Positions 36,728-47,706 of a stretch of 64,000 nucleotides of DNA are shown in pieces. The notes under the pieces were generated by a model, which had not been told where the DNA came from, made no database searches, and saw only the letters and a list, made by a program, of their open reading frames with translations. Source of the stretch: Rhizobium sp. Leaf453 (lineage in GTDB: Bacteria; Pseudomonadota; Alphaproteobacteria; Rhizobiales; Rhizobiaceae); NCBI RefSeq assembly GCF_001425605.1, contig NZ_LMRG01000023.1, forward strand, positions 536,291 to 600,290, in the 5' to 3' direction. The translations under genes and the position numbers were made by a program. The first letter of the stretch is position 1. Each line of letters starts with the position of its first letter.

Positions 36728-36754
36728 CCAGTGCGTCCTGAAAGGACGCACTGG
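36728..36754 (-). terminator. Terminator hairpin after luxR
   Basis: CCAGTGCGTCCT and AGGACGCACTGG form a 12-bp perfect stem with a GAA loop, 29 nt after the luxR stop. On the minus strand TTTCCG follows. It insulates luxI from luxR transcription. Confidence 0.85.
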
Positions 36755-36783
36755 TGGACGGGCAAGGGACGGATCCAGAGATC

Positions 36784-37521
36784 CTAAAGGGTGGAGATGA
36801 GGTCGCGCCGGACGGCTTGGGCGACAGCTTGGCTGTTCGAAACGACGTTGAGCTTTCGGCGGGCATTGGTCATGAAGAAGCGAACGGTGCGCTCGGAAAT
36901 GCCAAGAATCGTCCCGATCTCCCAATAACTCTTGCCGGCCGCTGCCCAACTGAGAACCTCGGTCTCGCGGTGGGTCAACGACTTGCCGCAGTGGTCGGAT
37001 AGCTGGATGCGGTTGTCGTTTTCGAGCAGGGAGGCATGAAAGAGATTGGCCAGAATCTGGAAATCGCGCAGGTGGCAGCGCTTGTAGGCCGGCCATTCTT
37101 CCGTCGGCATATCGGCCTGGATGGCGAGAAAGGCCAGCCGCCGCGTCGGCGTCGGGAGCGGAAGGGTGACGCCGTCGAGTTTGTGGCCGAGATCGGCGGC
37201 GGTTGCAAAAAGTGGCTCGCTTTCAGGATGGAGTTTGCGGGCCGTTGCCCAGTCAACCGGTCGCACCCCGCCGATTGCCATTTTCAGGACGGGATCGATC
37301 CGCTGGAAACCGGCGTCCATATAAGCGCGCAGGCTGTTCGCCCCCAACGTATGGTGCAGGCGATGAATGGCCAAGCCCGCCGGGAACACGTCTGCGTCGA
37401 GGTAAAGCAAATTCGCAATGCTGAAAGTGCCGCGCATCAGGTCGAAAAACCGTGTTGGTTCAACAAGTTTCTCGTTTTCCATAATGTCCAGCAGGTCAAA
37501 GAACGCCTGTTGGTCCGTCAT
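36784..37521 (-). CDS. LuxR-family quorum-sensing transcriptional regulator
   Basis: A 245-residue protein. The N-terminal autoinducer-binding domain (about 20-165) is followed by a C-terminal LuxR HTH: LTHRETEVLSWAAAGKSYWE, IGTILGISERTVRFFMTNAR and RKL. Of the four classical ligand-contact residues (W57, Y61, D70, W85 in LuxR/TraR numbering), three are present here as Y67, D76 and W91. The W57 position is Ser63. A weak AGGG SD precedes the ATG. It is the probable receptor for the product of the downstream luxI and the likely binder of the site at 36678-36699 (inference). Confidence 0.94.
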   Translation of the reverse strand: MTDQQAFFDLLDIMENEKLVEPTRFFDLMRGTFSIANLLYLDADVFPAGLAIHRLHHTLGANSLRAYMDAGFQRIDPVLKMAIGGVRPVDWATARKLHPESEPLFATAADLGHKLDGVTLPLPTPTRRLAFLAIQADMPTEEWPAYKRCHLRDFQILANLFHASLLENDNRIQLSDHCGKSLTHRETEVLSWAAAGKSYWEIGTILGISERTVRFFMTNARRKLNVVSNSQAVAQAVRRDLISTL

Positions 37522-37649
37522 GCCGCATACCCTGTTATTTTACGGGTTTTAGCATGGTAACGGTTTCAGATTTTGTCCAGCGCAATCTTCGGTTCAATGA
37601 AATTTTATACGTTGATAAACCTAAAATTGTATTTTTGATCATTTATCGC

Positions 37650-37682
37650 GCATGTGAGCCGGTCGTTGACCGGCTCACATGC
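37650..37682 (-). terminator. Long hairpin after the malic enzyme gene
   Basis: A 15-bp perfect stem (GCATGTGAGCCGGTC and its complement) closes on GTT, 5 nt past the malic enzyme stop on the minus strand. The tract after it is AT-rich (GCGATAAATGATC) without a clean U-run. Confidence 0.78.
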
Positions 37683-37687
37683 TGTCT

Positions 37688-40000
<2,313 letters not shown>

Positions 40001-40204
40001 CGTGTATGATCCTCGCATTTTGTCGCGGCTCTTTTTGCATGAAACGAACCGTCCGTACAGTTTCGGACTGCCGGTTTATGGCGGGTTTTCCGGAACAGGT
40101 GTTTTGCCGGATATAGCCACGGGTCGTCGTGCTGTCATTCTCCTGAAACAAGAGTCTGTTTTTGAGAGGTAAAGAGAGGCCCGAGAGATCTTTTGCGAGG
40201 CAGC

Positions 40205-41044
40205 ATGACCAAGAAAGAGCAAGAGCCAGCCATCCGGCACTTCAGGACCCTGTTCATTTCCGACGTCCATCTGGGATCGAAGGCGGCAAAGACCGACTAT
40301 CTCCTCGATTTCCTGCGCGTGAGCGAAGCCGAGACCATCATTCTCGTCGGCGACATCGTCGATGGATGGCGGCTGAAGCGGAGCTGGTACTGGCCGCAAC
40401 CCTGCAACGACGTCATCCAGAAGCTGCTACGCAAGGCGCGCAAGGGCACCCGCATCATCTATATCCCCGGAAATCACGACGAGTTCATGCGCGACTTCCC
40501 AGGCGTGCATTTCGGCGGTATCGAGGTCGCCCAGCGCCACATGCATGAAGGCGCCGACGGCAGGAAGTATCTGGTCCTGCACGGCGACGAGTTCGATGTC
40601 GTGGTTCGCAATGCGCGCCTGCTCGCCTATCTCGGCGACTGGGCCTATGACATGGCGATTGCCATCAATATCGGGCTGTCGGCAATCCGCCGGCGCCTCG
40701 GGATGCCCTATTGGTCGTTTTCCGCCTGGGCCAAGCTGCAGGTAAAACACGCGGTGAATTTCATCGGCGAATTCCAGAAGGTCGTCGCCGAGGAAGCACG
40801 CCGGGAAAAAGCGGATGGTGTCATCTGCGGCCATATCCATCACGCCGTGATGGAGGATATCGATGGCATCCGCTACATCAACACCGGCGACTGGGTCGAA
40901 AGCTGCACGGCGATCGCCGAGCATCATGACGGCACGATGGAGCTTATCACCTGGCGGCAGCTGAGTGGCGTGCCGGTCGTTCAGGAAGACACGTCCGAAG
41001 TCGAAATGATCATGACGCGGACTCTTTCGCAACAGGCGGCCTGA
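40205..41044 (+). CDS. LpxH-like metallophosphoesterase (UDP-2,3-diacylglucosamine diphosphatase-like)
   Basis: A 279-residue calcineurin-type phosphoesterase. All metal-binding motifs are visible: FISDVHLGS, LVGDIVDGW, IPGNHDEFM, VLHGDEFD and GVICGHIHHA, ending in YINTGDWVE. These match the UDP-2,3-diacylglucosamine diphosphatase family of lipid A synthesis, but alphaproteobacteria mostly use LpxI for that step. The true substrate may therefore be another phosphodiester (uncertain). GAGG lies 5 nt before the ATG at 40205. It is divergent from the malic enzyme gene and followed after 93 nt by an MFS gene. Confidence 0.88.
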   Translation: MTKKEQEPAIRHFRTLFISDVHLGSKAAKTDYLLDFLRVSEAETIILVGDIVDGWRLKRSWYWPQPCNDVIQKLLRKARKGTRIIYIPGNHDEFMRDFPGVHFGGIEVAQRHMHEGADGRKYLVLHGDEFDVVVRNARLLAYLGDWAYDMAIAINIGLSAIRRRLGMPYWSFSAWAKLQVKHAVNFIGEFQKVVAEEARREKADGVICGHIHHAVMEDIDGIRYINTGDWVESCTAIAEHHDGTMELITWRQLSGVPVVQEDTSEVEMIMTRTLSQQAA

Positions 41045-41137
41045 AAAGCACACGCGCTGAGGATGTAGGGAAATCTAGCTTCTAGCGCCCTTCCGAGCCG
41101 CTGTGATAGATCATGGGAATATTGTTCAGGTCTTTCC

Positions 41138-42358
41138 ATGATTCCCTCCTCTCCGCCTCCGTTTCATGAGGAAGCGCCGGCCTATTTCGTGCCGCGCATT
41201 GCCTTGTTGTTCTGCGCGCCGCTGATCATCAATGGCTTTGCCATGCCGTATTTTCCGGTCTGGCTGACCACGCTGTCGCTCAACGATTTCGAGATCGGTA
41301 TCATCCTCGCCGTTCCTATGTTCGTGCGCGTTGTTACCGCGCCATTGGTCGGCCTGCTTGCTGACAGGATCGGCGAGCGGGCGAAGGTCCTGATCTGGTC
41401 GGCGGTTCTGTCTCTGCTGACGGCGCTCGCTTTGTTCGTGTCGCACAGCTTCTGGTTTGTCCTGATCATCTACGCGCTACAGGGAGGTGTCTATTCGCCC
41501 TATGTGCCGATCGTCGAGGCGATCGCGCTGACCGGCGTACGGCGCTGGGGTTTCGACTATGCGACCATGCGCGTCTGGGGCTCAGTCGCCTTTATCGGCG
41601 CGACCATGCTTGGCGGGGTGATGATCGGCTGGTTCGGCGGCGCTATGGTGCTGCCGGCAATGGCAGGCGGTTTCCTGCTGATGATCCTGATGACCTTCAT
41701 CGCACCGCGCGTCGGCAAGCCACGTCGTCCGTCGACACTGACGACGCTTACCGAACCGCCGCCGAAGGCTCTGCGTAAACTCGATCTTCAACTGCTCCTC
41801 ATCGGCGTCACGCTGGTCAATGGCAGTCACGCGATGCTGTTCGCCTTTTCCGCAATCTACTGGCAGCACATCGGCTTTACCGGCACCGAGATCGGGCTGC
41901 TCTGGAGCGCCGGTGTCGCGGCGGAGGTGGCGATGTTCTTCGCGGCCCGTTGGGTCATCCGCCGATTCAGTCTGTGGACGATGATCTTCTCCGGCTGCAT
42001 CCTTGCTGTCGTCCGTTGGATCATCTTTCCGATGGACATGGGATTTTGGGGCTATTTCGTCCTGCAGTGCTTCCACGCCTTCACCTATGCCATCATGCAC
42101 ACCGGTATGCAGAACATTCTGGTGCAGCGGGTGCCCGAAGAGCAGGAATCCTCGGCCCAAGGCCTGTATTTCTTCTATACCGGGATATTCTCCGCGATCT
42201 TCACCTTCACCTCAGGCTATTTTTACACTTGGCTCGGCGTCGACGGCTTCTACACGATGTCCGTGGTCGCTTTCGTCGGCTGCTGTTCCGCCTTCGCTGC
42301 CTGGGTTCTTCAGCCCCAGAGAGCGGGTAGTGGCGGGAAGACCAGCGAGGCTTCGTAG
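41138..42358 (+). CDS. MFS transporter (HcaT/nucleoside-permease-like)
   Basis: A 406-residue integral membrane protein with about 12 helices. It has an MFS loop motif in LVGLLADRIGERAKVLIW and a clear aromatic first helix (YFVPRIALLFCAPLIINGFA). The MFS_1-like family includes phenylpropionate (HcaT) and sugar:H+ symporters; the substrate is unknown. The SD is weak (AGG). The 3' end overlaps the convergent dgcA-like gene by 49 bp, so both genes use the same DNA for their last 16 codons. Confidence 0.88.
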   Translation: MIPSSPPPFHEEAPAYFVPRIALLFCAPLIINGFAMPYFPVWLTTLSLNDFEIGIILAVPMFVRVVTAPLVGLLADRIGERAKVLIWSAVLSLLTALALFVSHSFWFVLIIYALQGGVYSPYVPIVEAIALTGVRRWGFDYATMRVWGSVAFIGATMLGGVMIGWFGGAMVLPAMAGGFLLMILMTFIAPRVGKPRRPSTLTTLTEPPPKALRKLDLQLLLIGVTLVNGSHAMLFAFSAIYWQHIGFTGTEIGLLWSAGVAAEVAMFFAARWVIRRFSLWTMIFSGCILAVVRWIIFPMDMGFWGYFVLQCFHAFTYAIMHTGMQNILVQRVPEEQESSAQGLYFFYTGIFSAIFTFTSGYFYTWLGVDGFYTMSVVAFVGCCSAFAAWVLQPQRAGSGGKTSEAS

Positions 42359-43293
42359 CGCAGGCCGGGCTGTCGATCGTGTGCGAGAAGCAGCGGACCG
42401 TCGAGATCGACGAATTCCGCGCCCTGCGCCAGAAGCATGGCCGGCGCCATGCCGAGCGAGGTGCCGACCATGCAGCCGACCATGATTTTCAGGTTCAGGG
42501 CGCGCGCGGCATCACGCATGCGCAATGCTTCGGTGAGGCCACCTGTCTTGTCCAGCTTGATATTGACGGCGTCGTAGAGCCCGGCGAGTGTCGGGAGATC
42601 CTCCGTCTTGTGCACGCTCTCGTCGGCGCAGACCGGGACGGGGCGTGAGATCGTTCCGAGAAAACGGTCTTTGCCAGCCGGCAAGGGCTGTTCGATCAGC
42701 GCGATATTTGCCTCGAGGCAGGCGGCGAAATGATGGGCCAGATTGTCCTCCGTCCAGCCTTCGTTGGCGTCAAGGATGATGGCGCTATCTGGTGCGGCGG
42801 CGCGCACCGCGCGAATTCGGGAAGCATCGTCCGCGGTTCCGACCTTGATCTTGAGCAAGGCGCGGTGCGCGTATTTCGCAGCCTGAGCGGCCATCGCCTC
42901 CGGTTCACCGAGGGAAAGCGTATAGGCAGTCGTCAGAGATAACGGTTCGCTCATGCCGGCGATCGAGGAGGCGCGTCTGCCGTCGATCTTGGATTCGAGA
43001 TCCCAGAGCGCACAATCGAGGGCATTGCGGGTCGCGCCGGCCGGCATGGATTCGCGCAGCGTTTCGCGGCCGATGCCCGATTCGATGAATGGCCGGGCGG
43101 CTTCGATTTGCGCGAGCACGCTCTCGATGGTTTCGCCATAGCGACCGTAGGGCACGCATTCGCCCCTGCCGGAGAAGCCGTCCTGTTCAAGCGTGCATGT
43201 GACCACGGAGGCCGTCGTCTTGCTGCCACGGGAAATCGTGAAACTTCCTGCAATCGGGAAATGTTCAACGGCGGTGGTCATTACGCGTTTCAT
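42310..43293 (-). CDS. dgcA: N-acetyl-D-glutamate racemase / dipeptide epimerase (DgcA-like, enolase superfamily)
   Basis: A 327-residue muconate-lactonizing-subgroup enolase enzyme. The KxK catalytic motif is LLKIKVG, metal ligands are in ILDANEGW (Asp), LIEQPLP (Glu) and VCADES (Asp), and the second lysine is in VNIKLDKTGG. This pattern fits L-Ala-D/L-Glu epimerases and the rhizobial DgcA N-acetyl-D-glutamate racemase. The start at 43293 has AGGAG 7 nt upstream. The DgcN/DgcR partners are not in the window, so the epimerase role in peptidoglycan-peptide recycling is equally possible. Confidence 0.88.
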   Translation of the reverse strand: MKRVMTTAVEHFPIAGSFTISRGSKTTASVVTCTLEQDGFSGRGECVPYGRYGETIESVLAQIEAARPFIESGIGRETLRESMPAGATRNALDCALWDLESKIDGRRASSIAGMSEPLSLTTAYTLSLGEPEAMAAQAAKYAHRALLKIKVGTADDASRIRAVRAAAPDSAIILDANEGWTEDNLAHHFAACLEANIALIEQPLPAGKDRFLGTISRPVPVCADESVHKTEDLPTLAGLYDAVNIKLDKTGGLTEALRMRDAARALNLKIMVGCMVGTSLGMAPAMLLAQGAEFVDLDGPLLLAHDRQPGLRYEASLVFPPLPALWG

Positions 43294-43379
43294 GGTTTCT
43301 CCTGTGGCATCCATATCTCAGCAACCGGCCGTTTGGTTCGGAAACGTTTCAATCGGTGACAGATGGTGCCCGAGCGGCT

Positions 43380-44576
43380 ATGAGTCGATACCGTTTTATC
43401 AAATGCAGCCATCTCCGGAAGACAAGAACAGACGTGACGCGTTCCCAAGTCAAAACCGACACTGACATACAGCTGGAAGACGCTGGCAGCGATGGCAGCG
43501 GGGTTTATCGCTTGACCGGCGATTGGCGAAGCGTCTCCATTCACACCGTCATGCCGCGACTCGACCAACTGGCAACAAAGGGCGGTGGGGCGAGTGAAGT
43601 GGATCTGAGTGCCGTTACCGCCATGGATACGGCAGGCGCCTGGGTGATCCGCCGCTTCCTGACGAAGATCGGCGATCCGAAGCTCACCAGCGACACGCCC
43701 CGTTATATCGAATTGCTGGGTGCGCTACCGGCGCAGTTGCCTGAGCCGGCGGTTGATACGGGCAAGGGCGGCTTCAATTTCTCGCGATTCTTTGCGCCGA
43801 TCGGCAAGGCCGTGATTTCGGCCTGGGAAGATTCTGTCGCCGCCATGTTCATTCTCGGCTCGGCAGTCCGTGGCGCACAGCTGAAGCTTGGCCGCCACAG
43901 CGGTCTTTCCCCGGCGGCAATCGTTAATCAGATCGACCGCATGGGCGTCCAGGCAGTGCCGATCATCCTCTTGATGTCCTTCCTGATCGGGGCAATCATT
44001 GCACAGCAGGGCGCGTTTCAGCTTCGCTATTTCGGAGCGGAGCTGTTTGTCGTCGACCTCGTCGGCATTCTGCAATTGCGTGAAATCGGCGTGCTTCTGA
44101 CTGCGATCATGATTGCAGGACGATCGGGCAGTGCGATCACCGCCGAAATCGGCTCGATGAAGATGCGCGAGGAGATCGATGCGCTGAAGGTTATGGGGCT
44201 GAGCCCGATCGGCGTTCTGGTCTTTCCGCGGCTTGTCGCGCTGACCGTTGCCTTGCCGCTGTTGACGATCATTGCCAATTTTGCCGCGCTGACCGGCGCG
44301 GCTGTCGTTACCTGGAGCTATTCCGGCATCACATTTGCCACGTTCCTGGCGCGCCTGCAGGAGGCCGTGGACTTTTCCTCCGTGCTCGCGGGCATGATCA
44401 AGGCGCCGTTCATGGCGCTGATCATCGGCGTCGTTGCTGCGGTCGAGGGCCTGAAGGTCGGTGGCAGCGCCGAATCGCTCGGCAAGCACGTGACGCAGTC
44501 GGTGGTGAAATCGATTTTCGTCGTCATTCTGGTCGACGGCCTGTTTGCAATGTTCTACGCGGCGATCGATTTCTGA
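43380..44576 (+). CDS. mlaE: MlaE-type ABC permease with fused N-terminal STAS-like domain
   Basis: A 398-residue product. Residues about 20-130 resemble a STAS domain (VYRLTGDWRSVSI, EVDLSAVTAMDTAGAWVIRR). The MlaE permease follows with five to six membrane helices, the EQ-loop-like segment MKMREEIDALKVMGLSPI and VAAVEGLKVGGSAESLGKHV. The fusion combines MlaB and MlaE functions of retrograde phospholipid transport. The start is uncertain: ATG 43380, GTG 43356 or GTG 43434, none with a strong SD. It overlaps the ATPase gene by one base (TGATG). Confidence 0.92.
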   Translation: MSRYRFIKCSHLRKTRTDVTRSQVKTDTDIQLEDAGSDGSGVYRLTGDWRSVSIHTVMPRLDQLATKGGGASEVDLSAVTAMDTAGAWVIRRFLTKIGDPKLTSDTPRYIELLGALPAQLPEPAVDTGKGGFNFSRFFAPIGKAVISAWEDSVAAMFILGSAVRGAQLKLGRHSGLSPAAIVNQIDRMGVQAVPIILLMSFLIGAIIAQQGAFQLRYFGAELFVVDLVGILQLREIGVLLTAIMIAGRSGSAITAEIGSMKMREEIDALKVMGLSPIGVLVFPRLVALTVALPLLTIIANFAALTGAAVVTWSYSGITFATFLARLQEAVDFSSVLAGMIKAPFMALIIGVVAAVEGLKVGGSAESLGKHVTQSVVKSIFVVILVDGLFAMFYAAIDF

Positions 44577-45427
44577 TGGAAGAGATTCGGACGATGGACG
44601 CCACGGAAGACGGAACAGCGGCTGAGACCGCGGAAAACGCGCGAAACGATGCGGAAGTCATCCTCTCCGTCCAGGATCTGACGGTTGGCTTCGGCTCCAA
44701 CATCGTGCTCGACAAGCTTAATCTCGACATCTATCGCGGGGAGATCCTGGGTTTTGTCGGGGCCTCCGGCACCGGCAAGTCCGTGCTGATGCGGACTGTT
44801 CTGAGGCTGCTGCCGCGCCGTTCCGGTTCGATCAAGATTCTCGGCGTCGAGTATGACGCGGTGAGCGAGGAAGAGCGCATGGCGCTCGACATGCGCCTCG
44901 GCGTGCTGTTTCAGCACGGCGCCCTGTTTTCCTCGCTGACGGTCAGGGAGAACATCCAGGTTCCCATGCGGGAATATCTCAATCTGCCGCAGGACCTGAT
45001 GGACGAACTTGCGCGGCTGAAGATCGAGATGGTTGGTCTTGCGCCGGAGGCGGCAGACAAGTTTCCGTCCGAACTCTCTGGTGGCATGATCAAGCGAGCG
45101 GCGCTGGCGCGTGCTTTGGCACTCGATCCGGATCTGGTCTTCCTCGACGAACCGACCTCGGGACTCGATCCGATCGGTGCGGCCGAGTTCGACAACCTGA
45201 TCGCCAAACTGCGCGACACCCTGGGATTGACCGTGTATATGGTGACTCACGACCTCGACAGCCTGTTTTCCGTCTGCGACCGGATCGCAGTGCTGGGACA
45301 AAAGCGTGTTCTGGTCGAGGGAACGATCGAGGACATGCTCGCCTGTGATGATGAATGGGTGACGTCCTATTTCCAGGGCAAGCGCGCGCGCTCGATCGTC
45401 CGTGACGACCACAAGAAGGCCTCGTGA
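44576..45427 (+). CDS. mlaF: MlaF-type ABC transporter ATPase
   Basis: A 283-residue nucleotide-binding subunit. Walker A is GASGTGKS, the Q-loop is in VLFQHGALFSSLTV, the signature is LSGGMIKRAALARAL, Walker B is DLVFLDEPTSGLDP, and the H-loop is VTHDLDSL. The HGALFSSLTVREN stretch is characteristic of MlaF. The ATG overlaps the mlaE stop, giving translational coupling. An alternative ATG at 44594 would remove six residues. Together with MlaE and MlaD it should form the inner-membrane complex for lipid movement between membranes. Confidence 0.94.
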   Translation: MEEIRTMDATEDGTAAETAENARNDAEVILSVQDLTVGFGSNIVLDKLNLDIYRGEILGFVGASGTGKSVLMRTVLRLLPRRSGSIKILGVEYDAVSEEERMALDMRLGVLFQHGALFSSLTVRENIQVPMREYLNLPQDLMDELARLKIEMVGLAPEAADKFPSELSGGMIKRAALARALALDPDLVFLDEPTSGLDPIGAAEFDNLIAKLRDTLGLTVYMVTHDLDSLFSVCDRIAVLGQKRVLVEGTIEDMLACDDEWVTSYFQGKRARSIVRDDHKKAS

Positions 45428-45519
45428 CGGCTTGCGGGCATGAAGTCCGCCTCCGTTTTCGAAAGAGTGATTGAAGCAGGGAGCCGCATGCGCGGCGTCT
45501 CCGAAGGGTACCGGTAGCA

Positions 45520-46890
45520 ATGGAAACAAAAGCCAACTACGCCATCGTCGGTTTTTTCACCGTCGTGGTCATCTTCGCGGCCTTCGGCTTCGTCTACTGG
45601 ATGTCCCAATATGGCCGCAGTGGCGAAATGGTGGAACTGGTTGTCAGCATTCCCGGCTCAGCCAACGGTCTGAGCGTCGGTTCGCCGGTGCGTTTCAATG
45701 GTATTCCGGTCGGCTCCGTCCGCAATCTCGCCATCAACTCCAACGATCCGCGCTATTCCGTTGCCGTGACCGAAGTTTCCGTGGATGCGCCGGTGCTGAA
45801 ATCGACCACGGCGACGTTGGAAATCCAGGGCCTGACAGGCGCCGCCTATATCGAACTCAGCGGCGGCAACAAGGGTGATGAAAACATCCTGCAGAAGGCG
45901 CTGGAAAGCGGAAAATCCGCACAGATTACTGCCGACCAGTCGAGCGTGACCAGTCTGCTGGCGACCGCCGACAAGATTCTCGATCGGGCCAACAGCGCGA
46001 TCGGCGATATCCAGGGTTTCGTCAAGGATGTCCGTGGTCCACTGACCAATACGATCTCCAACGCCGACCGCTTTACCAAATCGCTCGCTGATAATTCCGA
46101 GGGCATCGACAAGTTCCTGAAGAGCGTCAGCGCCCTGTCGACCTCGATCACGGCAGCGGCCGGCAAGCTCGATTCGACCCTTTCTGCCGCTGATACGCTG
46201 GTAAAGTCGGTCGATCCAAACAAGATTGACCATATCGTTAGCAATGTTGAAAAGATCAGCAATGATCTGAGCGTTGCCTCGAGCGGTGTTGCCGATACCA
46301 TTGCAAGCTTCAAGAAGACCGCCGAAACTTATCAGCGCTTCGGCGAGAAGGCGACGGCGAGCCTTGACCGGGTGGATACGCTGATCGCGGCAATCGACAG
46401 CAACAAGGTGGCCGGCACCGTCGATGACATCTCCGCGGCCAGCGCCGACGCGCGCAAGACGGTCGCTTCGATTGCAGAGTTTGCCGAGCGCATCAAGGGG
46501 CGCCAGAAAGACATCGACCAGACGATCACCGACGTCACGCAGATGGCGAATAAGCTCAATGCTGCTTCTAGCCGCGTCGACGGTATATTGGTCAAGCTCG
46601 ACGGCTTCCTTGGTGATGCCGATGCGCCGTCACTCTCGGCCGATGCGCGTGCCACGCTCGCGTCGTTCCGCAAGGTTGCCGACAACCTGAATGCGCAGAT
46701 CGGTCCGATCGCCGACAATCTCAAGCGATTCTCCGGTTCGGGTTTGAGGGATATCGAGGCGCTGGTCAGCGATACAAGGCGAACAGTGAAGACGCTCGAT
46801 ACGACGATCTCGACCTTCGACAAGGATCCGCAGAGGCTTCTCTTCGGTGGCGAAACCGTCAAACAGTATGACGGGCGAACCCGTCGCTGA
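45520..46890 (+). CDS. mlaD: MlaD-family (MCE domain) protein
   Basis: A 456-residue protein. One N-terminal membrane helix (ANYAIVGFFTVVVIFAAFGF) anchors it. The MCE domain spans about 38-120 (NGLSVGSPVRFNGIPVGSVR, then TATLEIQGLTGAAYIELSGG). A long helical tail with repeated Asp/Ser-rich heptads follows (about 140-440), reminiscent of a needle-like coiled-coil tunnel. It is much longer than E. coli MlaD (about 180), fitting the rhizobial form. It lies 92 nt after mlaF, in the same operon. Confidence 0.93.
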   Translation: METKANYAIVGFFTVVVIFAAFGFVYWMSQYGRSGEMVELVVSIPGSANGLSVGSPVRFNGIPVGSVRNLAINSNDPRYSVAVTEVSVDAPVLKSTTATLEIQGLTGAAYIELSGGNKGDENILQKALESGKSAQITADQSSVTSLLATADKILDRANSAIGDIQGFVKDVRGPLTNTISNADRFTKSLADNSEGIDKFLKSVSALSTSITAAAGKLDSTLSAADTLVKSVDPNKIDHIVSNVEKISNDLSVASSGVADTIASFKKTAETYQRFGEKATASLDRVDTLIAAIDSNKVAGTVDDISAASADARKTVASIAEFAERIKGRQKDIDQTITDVTQMANKLNAASSRVDGILVKLDGFLGDADAPSLSADARATLASFRKVADNLNAQIGPIADNLKRFSGSGLRDIEALVSDTRRTVKTLDTTISTFDKDPQRLLFGGETVKQYDGRTRR

Positions 46891-47089
46891 TGGGACGGCC
46901 AGATTTGTTTCGAGACAGTTGATGTCTTTACCGGAATCAGGCTTTGCCACACGGGTGGTTCCATGCGTGGCAAGGCTGCAATCCCGGTCCGGATTCTGCC
47001 TCACCTTAGGACAGAGATGCCGCTTTAGGGCTTGTTTTGGCGGGATCAGTGTCTAAGTTGCTGCTGATTGACGAAGGATTGTGTTTGAA

Positions 47090-47704
47090 ATGAATTTTCC
47101 GGACGTGCTGTTTGGTTCGAAGGCGGGATTGATCCGGGCCTGCACAGTTTTGTTGATGGCCGCGTCTCTTTCAGCCTGCGCCGGCAAGGCAAACAACGAT
47201 ACCTATGGCCTCTCGGCTTCTCCGGTTGTTGAAGGTCCGGCATCGACAGCCAAGCAGATCCTCGTTCCCGAACCGACGGCGCTGAAGGCGCTCGACAGCG
47301 ATCAGGTCGTGATTCGTCTTTCCGGTTCTGAAATCCAGTATCTCGCCGATTCGCAGTGGAGCGACCGTCTGCCGAAAATGGTGCAGTCGAAACTCGTCCA
47401 AGCCTTCGAGAATACCGGCAAGATCGGCGGCGTCGGCAAGCCGGGCGAGGGGCTGGCGATTGATTTTCAGGTCATCACCGATATCCGCTCGTTCGAAATC
47501 TCCACTGAAGGTGCCGACACGGCGATCGTCGAGATTTTCGCCAAGATCGTCAACGACCGCAACGGAACGGTGCGCGCCCAGAAGGCATTCCGCGCGACAG
47601 TTCCCGTCAGCGGCAGCGGCAATCCGGCCTTCGTCAAGGCGCTTGACGCTGCCTTCGCCGATGTGTCGGCCGATATCGTTCACTGGACGTTGAAGGCGAT
47701 CTAA
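47090..47704 (+). CDS. ABC-type transport auxiliary lipoprotein (PqiC-like)
   Basis: A 204-residue lipoprotein. The signal peptide ends in the lipobox ASLSAC (Cys at about 30). The mature domain reads DQVVIRLSGSEIQYLADSQW, SKLVQAFENTG and AIVEIFAKIVNDRNGTVRAQ, the order of the ABC-type auxiliary lipoprotein/PqiC family. AAGGA lies 11 nt before the ATG at 47090; a GTG three codons earlier is too close to it. It follows mlaD by 199 nt on the same strand and probably anchors the MCE channel at the outer membrane (inference from family). It is convergent to the BON gene with a 2-nt gap. Confidence 0.88.
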   Translation: MNFPDVLFGSKAGLIRACTVLLMAASLSACAGKANNDTYGLSASPVVEGPASTAKQILVPEPTALKALDSDQVVIRLSGSEIQYLADSQWSDRLPKMVQSKLVQAFENTGKIGGVGKPGEGLAIDFQVITDIRSFEISTEGADTAIVEIFAKIVNDRNGTVRAQKAFRATVPVSGSGNPAFVKALDAAFADVSADIVHWTLKAI

Positions 47705-47706
47705 TC

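Noticed and set aside
40205-41044. Calling this gene lpxH with certainty
   Set aside because: Motifs fit, but alphaproteobacteria generally use LpxI for this step, so the substrate is open.
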